Shown here piece by piece: positions 27,772 to 36,494 of a stretch of 64,000 nt of DNA. The first letter of the stretch is position 1, and each line of letters starts with the position of its first letter. A program made the translations under genes and the position numbers. Origin of the DNA: Clostridia bacterium. Its GTDB lineage: Bacteria > Bacillota_A > Clostridia > Oscillospirales > Acutalibacteraceae. The notes beneath the pieces are model-generated. The model worked only from the letters and a program-made list of their open reading frames with translations, did not search any database and had not been told where the DNA came from. The stretch is from positions 1-64,000 of the forward strand of contig JAFYUD010000092.1 of the NCBI GenBank assembly GCA_017549665.1. Direction: 5' to 3'.

Positions 27772-30700
27772 TTAATCGCCTTGCCAAGTCAGCGAAACGC
27801 CGCCATCGGCACGAGGGGAGAAAAAGAAATCACCCAGAATCAAAGTGTGTTCTATAACCGCATTCGGGATATGTAATTGATTGTTATTGACATAAGAAAC
27901 GATTGTATCGCCCTGTTTGAAATACATACCCTGATTATCAATAACGGTCTTAAACTGACTTGTAGTAGCACCCAATGTCAAACCATCATCACCAAATTGC
28001 ATATACTGCCCAATATCGGCTTTATATGCTTCAAGTTGTTTTGTGGTTTCGGTAATGATTTCAACATACTTTTTATCAATATCAGAATAAATGTTTTGTG
28101 ATTCTTGATGTACCGTGTTTGCAATGGTTTCATTAAATCTGGAAGTATCGCAAAGGTCATCAAGGGTTTTAATAGATGTATCGGCAGATGAGTTAATAAG
28201 GATATTGCCCGTAAGAGTCAATAAACCATCAGAATCAATATATAAAATGTGTTCTGTAACATCATTTCCATTTACATCTTTTACTAACTTATCAATATTA
28301 AATAGTGTTTGGTTTGAGTTATCCTCTCTTGCATCGGCGGTAATGGTCAAACCTCTATCATTAAGGGTAATACTGTTATTAGTGTTATAAACACCAACCC
28401 TTTCAGATAAGATAAGATTACCAACCAGAGTATCAGCAATAACGCCGTAAGCCTCCTCCATTCGTCCGGTTTCGGGATTATAGAAAGTAAAATCACCAAT
28501 ACCGGCTTTGGATGTCAGCCAGTTATCATCAGTCAGATATAAACCACGATTGATAAGTTTTAATTGTTTGTCATCGTAAGTGTCCGTAATCGGTAAATAC
28601 TCTTTACAAAGTAAGCCGTGATTATCCCACGTAATATTTTGATTTTCGGCACTGTCAATGATTTTCATTTTTGTAAGTGCTAATCCCTTGTTTACCCAAT
28701 CATTTAATTGGTCACTACTCTTTTTATTCTGTCCGGTTTGACGGAGCAAAGAGCCGTAGGAAGTAGCCATTGATGCAGCCTGATTCAAAATGCTTTCTAC
28801 ATCGCTTACACTGTTTTGTGCTTGCTTCACATCCGAAAATGTGATTGCAATGTTATTAAGATTATCAAAGTTAATTTCATAATCTAACAGGCGCAAACGG
28901 TATAATTTATCATCCACCGCTAATTGAATCCAGTTACCGACAGAGAAATAATCAACAATCGGTTTAAACTCTTTCATCACAAGTAAATTCTTTAAAGTTG
29001 CCGTGATGGAGTGTTGCAAAGTAGCAGATTTATAAATTTCTTTCTTTGCTACTTCAATAAATTCAATAGCCGTTTCATAGCATTCAATATTGCTTAAACC
29101 ATCAGAGGTATAATTATCATTTTGATATGTTGACTCTCTGCGATAAGCGATAAAATCAAGCCATAAATCATAATTATTTAAAAACTGCTCAAAATTTAAA
29201 GCGTTTTGAATTTTTACTTTTTCCGCATCAATCATAGTAAGTAAATCAGTAGTAATTTTAATTTCTGATTCTCTTAACTTGATTTCCGCTTTAATCAAAT
29301 TGAATTTATCATAATAAGGCTTATACATATCACGGTATAAGTCCGGGGACTGGTTCGCCCACGTGTCTTTATCTGCAACGCCTTCTTTAATAAGTGTATC
29401 AAGCACGGATTGAGCCGCATCCAGAATAATATTTAAGTTGGTTAAACTGTATTTCTTTAATTCAGTAGTAAAGATTTCATCATCATACTTAAATAGGGTG
29501 ATAATGTTATTGATGCTGGGTTTGCTTTCTGCTAAAACCTTTTCTATTTCATCGGTCATCAGTTCACTATAATCATCCGTAATTTTTACGCTAACACTAT
29601 TAGTTAATGCAGTATCATTTGCATCCTTTGTGTTAGTTACACGGAATACACCTGACCATTTATGAGATTCAACATCATATAAGCCGCTATCTTCAATCAA
29701 TTCAACGGTATAATTGCTATTTACAATGGTTTTAGCCATTGCCAAAACAGATTTACCGGCTGAATCACTTGAAACATTAGATAATTTCTTGACTGCGACG
29801 GGTGACAATGAATAACTGTTTAAATTGGCTGCCTGAAAAGCCGCCGTTGTTCTCGTCTCTGTTTCTCCCGTCTGGGTTTCATTGATATAATTAAAAAAGT
29901 CCACCGCTTGATAATAGGCTTTAAGTAATTCGGGATAGCCTGTAACATTATCAGCAATGGTCTTATAATCGGTAATATTATATTTTGTGATAAGTTCATT
30001 AAAAGCGGTCAACTTATCACCGCTTAAATCAACGGTGTATTCGTTTTGATAATATGAATAGGTTTCATCATATTCATTTAGCCTTTGAATAAGTTCCTCC
30101 GTCATATCTGACTTTAACTCATCGGATAAATACCAAATATAACCGCTTCCATTGGGATTACAATTAGCGATAATATCAGTTAAGGTATCATCACCGGCAA
30201 CCAACTTAAAGCAGTTTTTAACAGAGCCGTTATCTGTGGTAAATGTGATGTCATCGGCTAAATTCTCACTACAAATATAAATGCTCGTGTATTCGCCGTA
30301 ACCAGTAGAAATATTTTTACTTCCGCATTCATCACAAGCGGTTGTAAATTCGCCCCTATGACCGCAATCAATACAAAACGATTCTAAATCATATACATTG
30401 ATTTCACGCTTTATATTGCCTTCAGCATCAGAGCCATTATCAATAACAAATAAACAGTTAATTTCTTGTGAAATTGCTTGCAGTGCATCATAAATAGTTG
30501 TGTTATCAAAGGTGAAAACCCTTTGAATATTGGAAATTGAAAAATCCACGTGATTCAATTTATAATGTGCTGCCTTTTCTAAAACTCTATGTAATAAAGA
30601 TTTTTCGGGGTAATTCTCATCATACAGAATGGATGGTTCATAATCATCCTTTGCAATTTCGGTTTCTGTATTGACTTCTAAATCATATAAATAGATTTGT

Positions 30701-31026
30701 GATAATTCAGCCTCACCCAATGATTTACCGGTCACATTCTTAACCTTTTCATTGGTTTCCGAAATCTCAACATAGATTTCAAACCATAAATCCCACTCTT
30801 TACAATAGAGTAATTTAAAATCTTTCAGTTCGTCCCAATGCTGATAACTTACATTATTATCAACTTTGTTTACCCTGAAGGAAATTTCCGATGGAGTATT
30901 TAAACCATCACGAAATACTATATTATAAGCCGGTACATTACCTAATTTTTTACCTTTTCGATTAGCCAAAGCAAAAGTAGGCGTTTGTGTGTTGCCGGCA
31001 TTGTCAAACTTAATTCTAACAGCCAT
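27772..31026 (-). CDS. Tal-like tail tip protein with zinc-ribbon insertion
   Basis: 1,084 residues. N-terminal ~400 residues resemble the prophage endopeptidase-tail/Tal fold (YNIVFRDGLNTPSEISFRV, VTGKSLGEAEL, TTIYDALQAISQEINCLF). A four-Cys ribbon (CIDCGHRGEFTTACDECG) is inserted near residue 220. The middle is helical; the C-terminal ~300 residues are beta-rich with LTLTGNILIN and FSPRADGGVSLTWQGD, like tail fibre tips. It would form the baseplate hub and contact the host. Located between terL and DUF859 rather than after the distal tail gene. Confidence 0.8.
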   Translation of the reverse strand: MAVRIKFDNAGNTQTPTFALANRKGKKLGNVPAYNIVFRDGLNTPSEISFRVNKVDNNVSYQHWDELKDFKLLYCKEWDLWFEIYVEISETNEKVKNVTGKSLGEAELSQIYLYDLEVNTETEIAKDDYEPSILYDENYPEKSLLHRVLEKAAHYKLNHVDFSISNIQRVFTFDNTTIYDALQAISQEINCLFVIDNGSDAEGNIKREINVYDLESFCIDCGHRGEFTTACDECGSKNISTGYGEYTSIYICSENLADDITFTTDNGSVKNCFKLVAGDDTLTDIIANCNPNGSGYIWYLSDELKSDMTEELIQRLNEYDETYSYYQNEYTVDLSGDKLTAFNELITKYNITDYKTIADNVTGYPELLKAYYQAVDFFNYINETQTGETETRTTAAFQAANLNSYSLSPVAVKKLSNVSSDSAGKSVLAMAKTIVNSNYTVELIEDSGLYDVESHKWSGVFRVTNTKDANDTALTNSVSVKITDDYSELMTDEIEKVLAESKPSINNIITLFKYDDEIFTTELKKYSLTNLNIILDAAQSVLDTLIKEGVADKDTWANQSPDLYRDMYKPYYDKFNLIKAEIKLRESEIKITTDLLTMIDAEKVKIQNALNFEQFLNNYDLWLDFIAYRRESTYQNDNYTSDGLSNIECYETAIEFIEVAKKEIYKSATLQHSITATLKNLLVMKEFKPIVDYFSVGNWIQLAVDDKLYRLRLLDYEINFDNLNNIAITFSDVKQAQNSVSDVESILNQAASMATSYGSLLRQTGQNKKSSDQLNDWVNKGLALTKMKIIDSAENQNITWDNHGLLCKEYLPITDTYDDKQLKLINRGLYLTDDNWLTSKAGIGDFTFYNPETGRMEEAYGVIADTLVGNLILSERVGVYNTNNSITLNDRGLTITADAREDNSNQTLFNIDKLVKDVNGNDVTEHILYIDSDGLLTLTGNILINSSADTSIKTLDDLCDTSRFNETIANTVHQESQNIYSDIDKKYVEIITETTKQLEAYKADIGQYMQFGDDGLTLGATTSQFKTVIDNQGMYFKQGDTIVSYVNNNQLHIPNAVIEHTLILGDFFFSPRADGGVSLTWQGD

Positions 31027-31046
31027 TTATATATAAAACGCCTCCT

Positions 31047-32735
31047 TTAAAATCCAAAGTCTGAAAGTCTATATAATTTCAGTTTTTGTAACGGCGGTTT
31101 AATTGTTGTAATATTTTCAAGAGCATCAGCCAAACAGTCAATCATATCATCGTGTGGGGTATAGTCTACACCTGCAAATGATTCTATTTGCTCTATTGCA
31201 TCTGTATCATCAGCATTAAAAATCACACGGCTTAAATTGATTTCGGGAATAATCGCTTCAATTCTGCTGCCCTTATTTCTTGTTCTGTTTTCGTTGATAA
31301 AGTTAATATCACGATTCTTTAACAAGGGATGATTGCTTATTCTTTCTTGTAAAAACTTTCTATCAGCACCGGAATATGTTTGTTTTTCAATCGAAACAGT
31401 GTTAATTTCCGGGTACTCTAAAAGCAATTCAATTACTTTGTTTAAATAATCCTCAAATTCCAATTTATCAATAATACATTTTCTTGCAAACTTTAAGTGT
31501 GTGTTTTCCTCCTCACTTAAAACGCAAAATGCGGAATAGTCAGATTTTTTACTTGTGGTTGATGCTGGGTCAACTGAAAGAATGGTTTTAATAAAAACTC
31601 TGCTTTCAATCTCATCTTTTGTATTGGTGGAGCAGCCGCCTTTAATTCTTCTTTCACCCAGATTATCAATATCACTTTGATATTCTTGCTTGAATGCAAC
31701 GGGATTTGCAAAGTATTTACCCGCCAATTCAAAGCGGTCATATTTCTTTTCCCAAATTGTAGGAAAATTCATTTCATCTTGATTATCGTAGTAATAATCT
31801 TTTGCATCAGCCAGTGCATAAGGGTTACTATCTTTCTGTTTTAAAAGTTTTCGCACCTTTTGCCAGTGAATATTATTTTCAAAATAATCATCAATATCAT
31901 CCAGCAGAATACATTTTTCTTTCTTGCTAATCCATAAGGGATGTTTGTCAAAGGTATCATAAACATCTTTATGGAATTGCACTGTACCAACTGCGATAAC
32001 GTGATTATTGCTATTTTCCAAAGTTTCCAAAAGTCCGGTTTCAATTCGGTTTACCAAATCTGCCCTTGCATCTTCGCCCTTAATCTGGTTTCTTTCTTGT
32101 GCATCATCCAAAACCAATAAACCAACACGATAAGAGCCGTAGTTAATACCTCTAACGCCGGATGTACTTGATACGCATAAAATCTTGCTTCTTTGCGGTT
32201 TAATATCAAGTTCAATTTCAGATGCATTAAACTTTAAATCTTTGTTGATAATCTCACCAAAGGAATTTTTAATATATTGATTATCTTCTAATTGCATTTT
32301 AATAGTGCTAATAAAGTTTTCTGCTTGCTGGCTTGTTGCACTGTCAATCACGTTAAAAGGATGTAGGCAGTACAAAGCAGACCAAATAACAACAGCGGTT
32401 GTAATCGTAGTTGTTTTACCAAACGAGCGAGGGAAGATATAACAATTCTTTGTGTTATTGTGGTTTAGAATGTTATCTTGAATTTCATCCCAGATTTCAA
32501 AGTGTCTTTGTGATAATGGCACTTTACCGCCGGAATAATCAAAAAGCAGATTGTGAAGATAAATTTCACAGAAATAAGGAAAACACTCTTTGCCTAAACT
32601 CCACGCTAACCCGTGATAATCAAAAATATTTTTTTCCTCATTCACATAGGCTTGTGTGCCTCTCACTCTGCCTTGTGTTTGAATTAAATATCTTAAAGTT
32701 ATTGCTTTTGCTTCTTTAATGTCGAGTGTGTTCAT
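31047..32735 (-). CDS. terL: Terminase large subunit
   Basis: 562 residues from ATG 32735, preceded by GGGAGG at seven bases; an upstream in-frame codon at 32804 lacks a site. ATPase domain: Walker A-like FPRSFGKTTT at about 102-110 and Walker B VGLLVLDD at about 204-211. Nuclease domain: first acidic residue in LSVDPA, then SIEKQ and HDDMIDCLADAL near the C-terminus. It cuts concatemers and pumps DNA into the head through the portal. A 565-base non-coding stretch separates it from terS. Confidence 0.95.
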   Translation of the reverse strand: MNTLDIKEAKAITLRYLIQTQGRVRGTQAYVNEEKNIFDYHGLAWSLGKECFPYFCEIYLHNLLFDYSGGKVPLSQRHFEIWDEIQDNILNHNNTKNCYIFPRSFGKTTTITTAVVIWSALYCLHPFNVIDSATSQQAENFISTIKMQLEDNQYIKNSFGEIINKDLKFNASEIELDIKPQRSKILCVSSTSGVRGINYGSYRVGLLVLDDAQERNQIKGEDARADLVNRIETGLLETLENSNNHVIAVGTVQFHKDVYDTFDKHPLWISKKEKCILLDDIDDYFENNIHWQKVRKLLKQKDSNPYALADAKDYYYDNQDEMNFPTIWEKKYDRFELAGKYFANPVAFKQEYQSDIDNLGERRIKGGCSTNTKDEIESRVFIKTILSVDPASTTSKKSDYSAFCVLSEEENTHLKFARKCIIDKLEFEDYLNKVIELLLEYPEINTVSIEKQTYSGADRKFLQERISNHPLLKNRDINFINENRTRNKGSRIEAIIPEINLSRVIFNADDTDAIEQIESFAGVDYTPHDDMIDCLADALENITTIKPPLQKLKLYRLSDFGF

Positions 32736-32854
32736 AGTGCCTCCCTTCGGGTTTAAAATTTTGGTGAGAATTTTTGTGGGGTCTCCCGCCCATCTGACCG
32801 GCAAAACGCTTTTTAGAAGGCTACCCCCTATCAGATGAGCAAAGAGAAAGAATA

Positions 32855-32904
32855 TATAAAAACAACTATTGCAGACCGATTAAACCACCGGAAAACAATA
32901 GTTG
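32855..32904 (-). terminator. Hairpin with T-run between terS and terL
   Basis: Perfect 9-bp stem CAACTATTG/CAATAGTTG with an inner CCG/CGG, followed by TTTTTATATAT on the - strand. It would end the transcript that starts before terS, so terL may need its own start or read-through. Confidence 0.7.
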
Positions 32905-33073
32905 CAGAAAGTTATTATATTATTTTTATAGTTTTATTTGATATGTAATAGAGTAAGAGCAACACCAACAAATGATTTTTATTGATTGATTTTAACCACA
33001 GAAAAATTTATTCATACAGTGCCGCCCCCTCTTTAACTCAATGCAAAGTGACAGAATCAATGACAAAATAATA

Positions 33074-33134
33074 CCATCACACAATAGCAGAGCCGAAAAA
33101 GCCTTGATATATAAGGGTTTATTGTGTGCTATGG
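33074..33134. other. Long imperfect stem-loop, possible structured RNA or packaging site
   Basis: Outer arms CCAT-CACACAATA and TATTGTGTG-C-TATGG pair over 13 positions; the loop holds a CCTT/AAGG hairpin. Readable on either strand. Could be an RNA fold or a terminase recognition site. Confidence 0.4.
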
Positions 33135-33199
33135 CTTCATTGTTCGTCACATAAAACAGTAATAAAACAAACATTTTATTGACATATGCAGAGGGGTAC

Positions 33200-33224
33200 A
33201 CCCTCAATAATTGGGGTCAATATA
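33200..33224. repeat. Dispersed palindromic motif, copy 2
   Basis: ACCCTCAATAATTGGGGTC then AATATA. It shares core and right flank (GGGGTCAATAT) with the copy at 36759-36783. Confidence 0.5.
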
Positions 33225-33300
33225 GGTAAAGTCTATAATCACCCAAAATATAGAATTGTTTTAGGGGGTATTTTTCAACCCTTAACCATAGGCGGGGTTA

Positions 33301-33720
33301 TTATTCATCCTTGCTTTCTGATTGTCTTAACATCTCATCAGCACGGCGCATAATTTCATCAAGGCTGGATTCATCAGCATTTTCCCGCTTATCTTCAAGA
33401 GTAAATGCAGTAGTAACCTTGCCTAAACCTCTATCAATCCATTCTTTTGTTGCATTCAGTTTGTTTCTATTATCGCCCTGTTCTGTCAGTTTCCACAACT
33501 TTTCAATCGCTGCGGGTAGTCTCTGCACAAAGATATGGTGAACTCTGGTTTTAATGTCCTGTTCGCTTTTGGCAAGTTCTGCTTTAAACTTCTCATCTTT
33601 CAACCAGTTATAAATAGTAGTCCTACTAACTCCCAATTCTTCGGCAATTTTAGTAATTTCATAACTTTCTTGACACATCATTTCGATGCATCTATACTGT
33701 TTTTCATTCAAATATTTCAA
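33301..33720 (-). CDS. terS: Terminase small subunit
   Basis: 139 residues from a TTG with GGAGG seven bases upstream. N-terminal helix-turn-helix (ITKIAEELGVSRTTIYNWLKDEKF), a helical oligomerisation region, and an acidic C-terminus. Small terminases bind the packaging site and load the large subunit. Position before terL supports the call. Confidence 0.85.
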   Translation of the reverse strand: MKYLNEKQYRCIEMMCQESYEITKIAEELGVSRTTIYNWLKDEKFKAELAKSEQDIKTRVHHIFVQRLPAAIEKLWKLTEQGDNRNKLNATKEWIDRGLGKVTTAFTLEDKRENADESSLDEIMRRADEMLRQSESKDE

Positions 33721-33758
33721 GTTAACACCTCCTATGAATAACAGTTTTTATTTACGAT

Positions 33759-34049
33759 TTAGTTTACAAATATTTTTGAATTGTCCTGAATGACCATATA
33801 TAAGGCTGATGCTAATTCATCAACCTTCTTTTCATCTTGTTCACTATATCCCAGATGGTCAAAAATAGCGTGTATTAGTTCGTGAATAAAATCACATTCC
33901 ATTTTCTGTTTTGCATATGGTGCAATTCTGATAACAAGATTGTTATAGTCAATTTCAGCAGAACAATTTGAATTTCCGAGGTCTAAATTTTTAGTTATCT
34001 CAACTTTATAAATTTTACCTCCGATTTTTACTTTTTTAGGTATATTCAT
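33759..34049 (-). CDS. Phage zinc metallopeptidase-like protein
   Basis: 96 residues. The motif FIHELIHAIFDHLGY has the HExxH zinc site with a downstream conserved E in DELASALYMVI, the layout of small ImmA/SprT-like phage proteins. N-terminal half is a beta-sheet (VKIGGKIYKVEITKN). The substrate is unknown; related proteins cleave repressors or remain of unknown use. It lies just upstream of terS. Confidence 0.75.
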   Translation of the reverse strand: MNIPKKVKIGGKIYKVEITKNLDLGNSNCSAEIDYNNLVIRIAPYAKQKMECDFIHELIHAIFDHLGYSEQDEKKVDELASALYMVIQDNSKIFVN

Positions 34050-34053
34050 TTTT

Positions 34054-34371
34054 TCAAATTACAGTAATTTTATGAAAGGCACAAAAATTACGATATGCCT
34101 CATCATCTCTATTATATACAATCATTTTTTCACCCTGAAAACGGTATAAGCATTCAGTAGTCAAACAATAACCAACATAACCCCAATTTACAAACTTAAT
34201 AACATTACCCGGCAATGCAAGTTTTAAAAACTGATTATATACATCTTCTTTATTTTCCATCTCTGTGACCAAAGCATCATACTTACGCTTATAAGAAGAT
34301 TTTCTATTTTCAAACAGAGAAAGAATAATAACAGTACCGCAAATAATAGCGGCAATAATTACACCATTCAT
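34054..34371 (-). CDS. Small membrane-anchored phage protein, unknown
   Basis: 105 residues with an N-terminal membrane segment (residues 3-19) followed by a Lys/Arg-rich turn and a coiled region. Its ATG overlaps the stop of the preceding gene (ATGA), so it is translationally coupled. No family recognised. In a phage lacking obvious lysis genes a spanin/holin-like role is conceivable but unsupported. Confidence 0.65.
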   Translation of the reverse strand: MNGVIIAAIICGTVIILSLFENRKSSYKRKYDALVTEMENKEDVYNQFLKLALPGNVIKFVNWGYVGYCLTTECLYRFQGEKMIVYNRDDEAYRNFCAFHKITVI

Positions 34372-35096
34372 TTCATAACCTCACTTTTAAATTCATCCGG
34401 AATTTCAACACCAAAATAAATAGCGTTAATTTCCTCAATACTCTTTAAACTTAAAATCCAATAATGCAGAGCATTATAATAAGTCGTATATTTTGTGATA
34501 TGACTTGTAGCAGCCGCAATAACTGCTTTCATATCCTCACTATCAAAATACTTGCATAATTGCCCGTCTGCGTGATATGCAACTGTTTCAGAACCGGCAG
34601 CAATCATACTTGAAATAGTAATTAAATTTAACTGGTCTTGTGTGGTTAAAGAGAAATGATAATTCTCACCATCGCTTAAAACAACGTCAATACCATTTGC
34701 GATTGTTTTATTACAAGTGTTTTTCATTTCCGCAACTTTAACCCTTCTGATATAATCAACTGTAATTTCTGTTACAGGGTCAATATATTCATTTTCTTCT
34801 ACTACCGGAGGTTCAGTTTCAACAATGATTTCTTCTTCAACTTCGAGAGCAGATTTTAAAGTGTTATATTCATCTTCTTCAATCTGAATACATTCACAAG
34901 ATTCATATTTGAATAAATCAGTCTTAACGGGTAACATCCAGTTATCGTGATATAGAGCATCTTTGTATTGGATATATTGTGCATCACGTTCAGTACAAAA
35001 CAAAATGATTCTATGCTTTTTCTGAAATTTGCGAAAATCCATAGATGAACCAACACCAATAATATTAGAGCCGCTAATCAGTTTGTAATAATTCAT
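34368..35096 (-). CDS. Phage protein with DUF4376-like C-terminal domain
   Basis: 242 residues, AGGAGG before ATG. N-terminal ~60 residues (MNYYKLISGSNIIGVGSSMDFR, QYIQYKDALYHDNWM) and a C-terminal region with GIDVVLSDGENYHFSL and QDQLNL resemble DUF4376-type proteins found beside tail genes in Clostridial phages. Function unknown; perhaps a tail accessory. It heads the cluster leading to terS and lies just after the iteron region. Confidence 0.7.
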   Translation of the reverse strand: MNYYKLISGSNIIGVGSSMDFRKFQKKHRIILFCTERDAQYIQYKDALYHDNWMLPVKTDLFKYESCECIQIEEDEYNTLKSALEVEEEIIVETEPPVVEENEYIDPVTEITVDYIRRVKVAEMKNTCNKTIANGIDVVLSDGENYHFSLTTQDQLNLITISSMIAAGSETVAYHADGQLCKYFDSEDMKAVIAAATSHITKYTTYYNALHYWILSLKSIEEINAIYFGVEIPDEFKSEVMK

Positions 35097-35303
35097 TTAT
35101 ATATACCTCCTTTATAGAATAGAATAATAATATCTCTCTTAAATACACAATTAGAATCAGCCGGATAATATACCCGGCTTCATCTAAAAGGTTCACCAGC
35201 AATAATAGAGACTATCATCAAAAAAATAAATGCAAATCGAATAAAAATAAAAAAAATACAATGCCTCTACTATACCAGCAAGAAAAGAGAGATTAAGAAA
35301 ATG

Positions 35304-35348
35304 TCATCCTATGTGGATTTGCACCACATTCAATACCTAAAAGGATGA
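35304..35348 (-). ncRNA. Acceptor/T-arm-like RNA motif, copy A
   Basis: On the - strand a 5-bp stem TGTGG/CCACA closes the 7-base loop TGCAAAT. An outer stem CATCCTT/TAGGATG (six of seven pairs) encloses it with a 12-base one-sided linker. Same layout as copies B and C but with different, still complementary, stems. No nearby promoter was identified. Confidence 0.45.
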
Positions 35349-35404
35349 TAATTAAACCATAGAGGGGAATCATCAACCATTTGCAAATGCAAATAGGGTG
35401 ATGG

Positions 35405-35517
35405 TATTTAATACTATTCTTTATAAGATAATAGATTTAATAAGAATCAAGAATAGTATTAAATATATAGAAATTAAGAATAGTATTGATTTCTATATAA
35501 GGATTAAGAATAGTCTT
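35405..35517. repeat. Iteron-like repeats AAGAATAGTATT
   Basis: Direct copies at 35449, 35476 and 35506 (AAGAATAGT[A/C]TT, 27- and 30-base spacing) and one inverted copy at 35410-35421. The first pair forms a perfect 17-bp inverted repeat (35405-35421 with 35449-35465). TATAGAAAT/ATTTCTATA flank the second copy. Confidence 0.65.
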
Positions 35518-35563
35518 AATTTAATATATATATATAATATTATATAATATATAAGAGACTACC

Positions 35564-35605
35564 CAATAACACAGATTAAGGCATTGCGCCCTAATCTGGT
35601 TATTG
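35564..35605 (-). terminator. Long hairpin after the 166-residue gene
   Basis: CAATAAC-CAGATTA pairs with TAATCTG-GTTATTG around a GGC/GCC inner stem. No clear T-run follows on the - strand, so it may be an RNA 3' end or a structural element rather than a strong terminator. Confidence 0.5.
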
Positions 35606-35631
35606 TATTATAAATTATCTTTTATTGTAAG

Positions 35632-36126
35632 TTATCTAAATTCATACCATTTAGCAGTAAACTTAATTTCTGGTTTACGCCTTGCAAAAATGTAATTGGG
35701 TAAATCCTGCAATTTATGAACATTAAAATTTACAGGCATACAGAGAGCAAATTTCAAAACAGTCATATAATCATCACTGATAAATTCAACGTTATCATCA
35801 ATACCACAATCGGGAATTTTGGAAACGATAATAACATCATTTTTCTGTACTGTGGTTACACTCTTAAATGCTCCATTCTCATTACAAAGAATATCAAAGT
35901 CATACAATGCTTTAAGCACCATATAACGAGAAGTAACCGCATTTTCAGCAATTTTCTTTTCCATCAGTTTACCGCCCAGATTTGCCGCCTCAACTGCAAC
36001 TTTTAACGAATCGGCAGGAATGCTAAAACTTGCATCTTCCTTATGCTTTTCATAGTAAACATTAGCAAGAGCCTTTGAAACGATTTCACTGGTTTCATCA
36101 ACATTAAAAACAAATTTCTTTTCCAT
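35632..36126 (-). CDS. Phage protein of unknown function
   Basis: 164 residues from ATG 36126 (AGGAG ten bases upstream; the TTG at 36135 is too close to it). Acidic and mixed alpha/beta: a helical first half (ETSEIVSKALANVYYEKHKEDA) then beta strands (DVIIVSKIPD). No recognised domain. Stands alone between two non-coding regions, directly behind a terminator at 36160-36194, so its expression could be governed by attenuation at that terminator. Confidence 0.7.
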   Translation of the reverse strand: MEKKFVFNVDETSEIVSKALANVYYEKHKEDASFSIPADSLKVAVEAANLGGKLMEKKIAENAVTSRYMVLKALYDFDILCNENGAFKSVTTVQKNDVIIVSKIPDCGIDDNVEFISDDYMTVLKFALCMPVNFNVHKLQDLPNYIFARRKPEIKFTAKWYEFR

Positions 36127-36159
36127 TTTCTTCAATCTCCTATAAATAAAGTGTTTTCT

Positions 36160-36194
36160 AAAAAAGTGACCGCCAGTATCGGTCTGACGGTCAC
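36160..36194 (-). terminator. Intrinsic terminator (ncRNA 3' end or attenuator)
   Basis: Stem GTGACCG(T)CAG/CTG(G)CGGTCAC followed by six T on the - strand. It lies 30-odd bases before the SD of the 164-residue gene, so it either ends the ncRNA at 36530 or acts as an attenuator for that gene. Confidence 0.9.
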
Positions 36195-36336
36195 AGTAGA
36201 AAGGGGGTAAAAGATAGTCCGATTAAAACCAAAACTATCGGTGTGCTGTTAGTGAAATATGGCAAGATATAACAACACATAAACAAAGCAAAATTTTTAG
36301 TTGAAAGTAACGTGAATTAAATGAATCCCACATTCA

Positions 36337-36379
36337 GCCTATTCCGGGAATTGCACCCAGATAAAAAACTATAATAGGC
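36337..36379 (-). ncRNA. Acceptor/T-arm-like RNA motif, copy B
   Basis: RNA order: GCCTATT, 12-base linker, CTGGG, loop TGCAATT, CCCGG, AATAGGC. The 7-bp outer stem is perfect and the 5-bp inner stem has one G-U pair. The 3' strand runs from inner to outer stem without a gap, as the T arm and acceptor do in tRNA. Confidence 0.55.
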
Positions 36380-36453
36380 ATATTGTACCCCCTACTTTCA
36401 ACGGATAGAGGGTACTTGTAGAAAATTCTTCGCACAATGAATATTAGAAAATC

Positions 36454-36494
36454 GCCCATTTTCGGAGTTGCACCGAATAAAACTCATAACGGGC
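36454..36494 (-). ncRNA. Acceptor/T-arm-like RNA motif, copy C
   Basis: RNA order: GCCCGTT, 10-base linker, TTCGG, loop TGCAACT, CCGAA, AATGGGC. Both stems pair fully (one G-U). Stem bases differ from copy B while pairing is kept, which is direct evidence for a conserved fold. Confidence 0.55.

Larger units (their letters stand above)
32736..33300. other. Non-coding gap between terS and terL with structured elements
   Basis: No convincing gene. It contains a hairpin/terminator (32855-32904), a long imperfect stem-loop (33074-33134), and a copy of the dispersed motif CCCTCAATAATTGGGG at 33201. A packaging (pac/cos) site is often found near terS and may be here. A 71-residue open frame at 32992-33207 overlaps the stem-loop and was not accepted. 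Confidence 0.55.
35097..35631. other. AT-rich non-coding region with iterons and a structured motif
   Basis: No gene seen. From left to right: a hairpin AGCCGG/CCGGCT at 35159-35179, copy A of the acceptor/T-arm-like motif (35304-35348), a hairpin (35371-35403), iteron-like repeats (35405-35517), an ATATAT tract (35520-35553) and a long stem at 35564-35605. The combination of repeats plus a very AT-rich tract is what a replication origin or complex operator looks like. Confidence 0.6.

Noticed and set aside
32992..33207. 71-residue open frame between terS and terL
   Set aside because: Overlaps a long stem-loop, has no good SD, and its composition is unlike neighbouring genes.
36337..36494. 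Cobalamin riboswitch, because of GGTGCAAxTCC
   Set aside because: Only this short string matches; the rest of the riboswitch core is absent and no cobalamin gene follows.
36337..36494. True tRNA genes
   Set aside because: Only 10-12 bases separate the acceptor-like strand from the T-arm-like stem, too few for D and anticodon arms, and the loop has G where tRNA has the second T.
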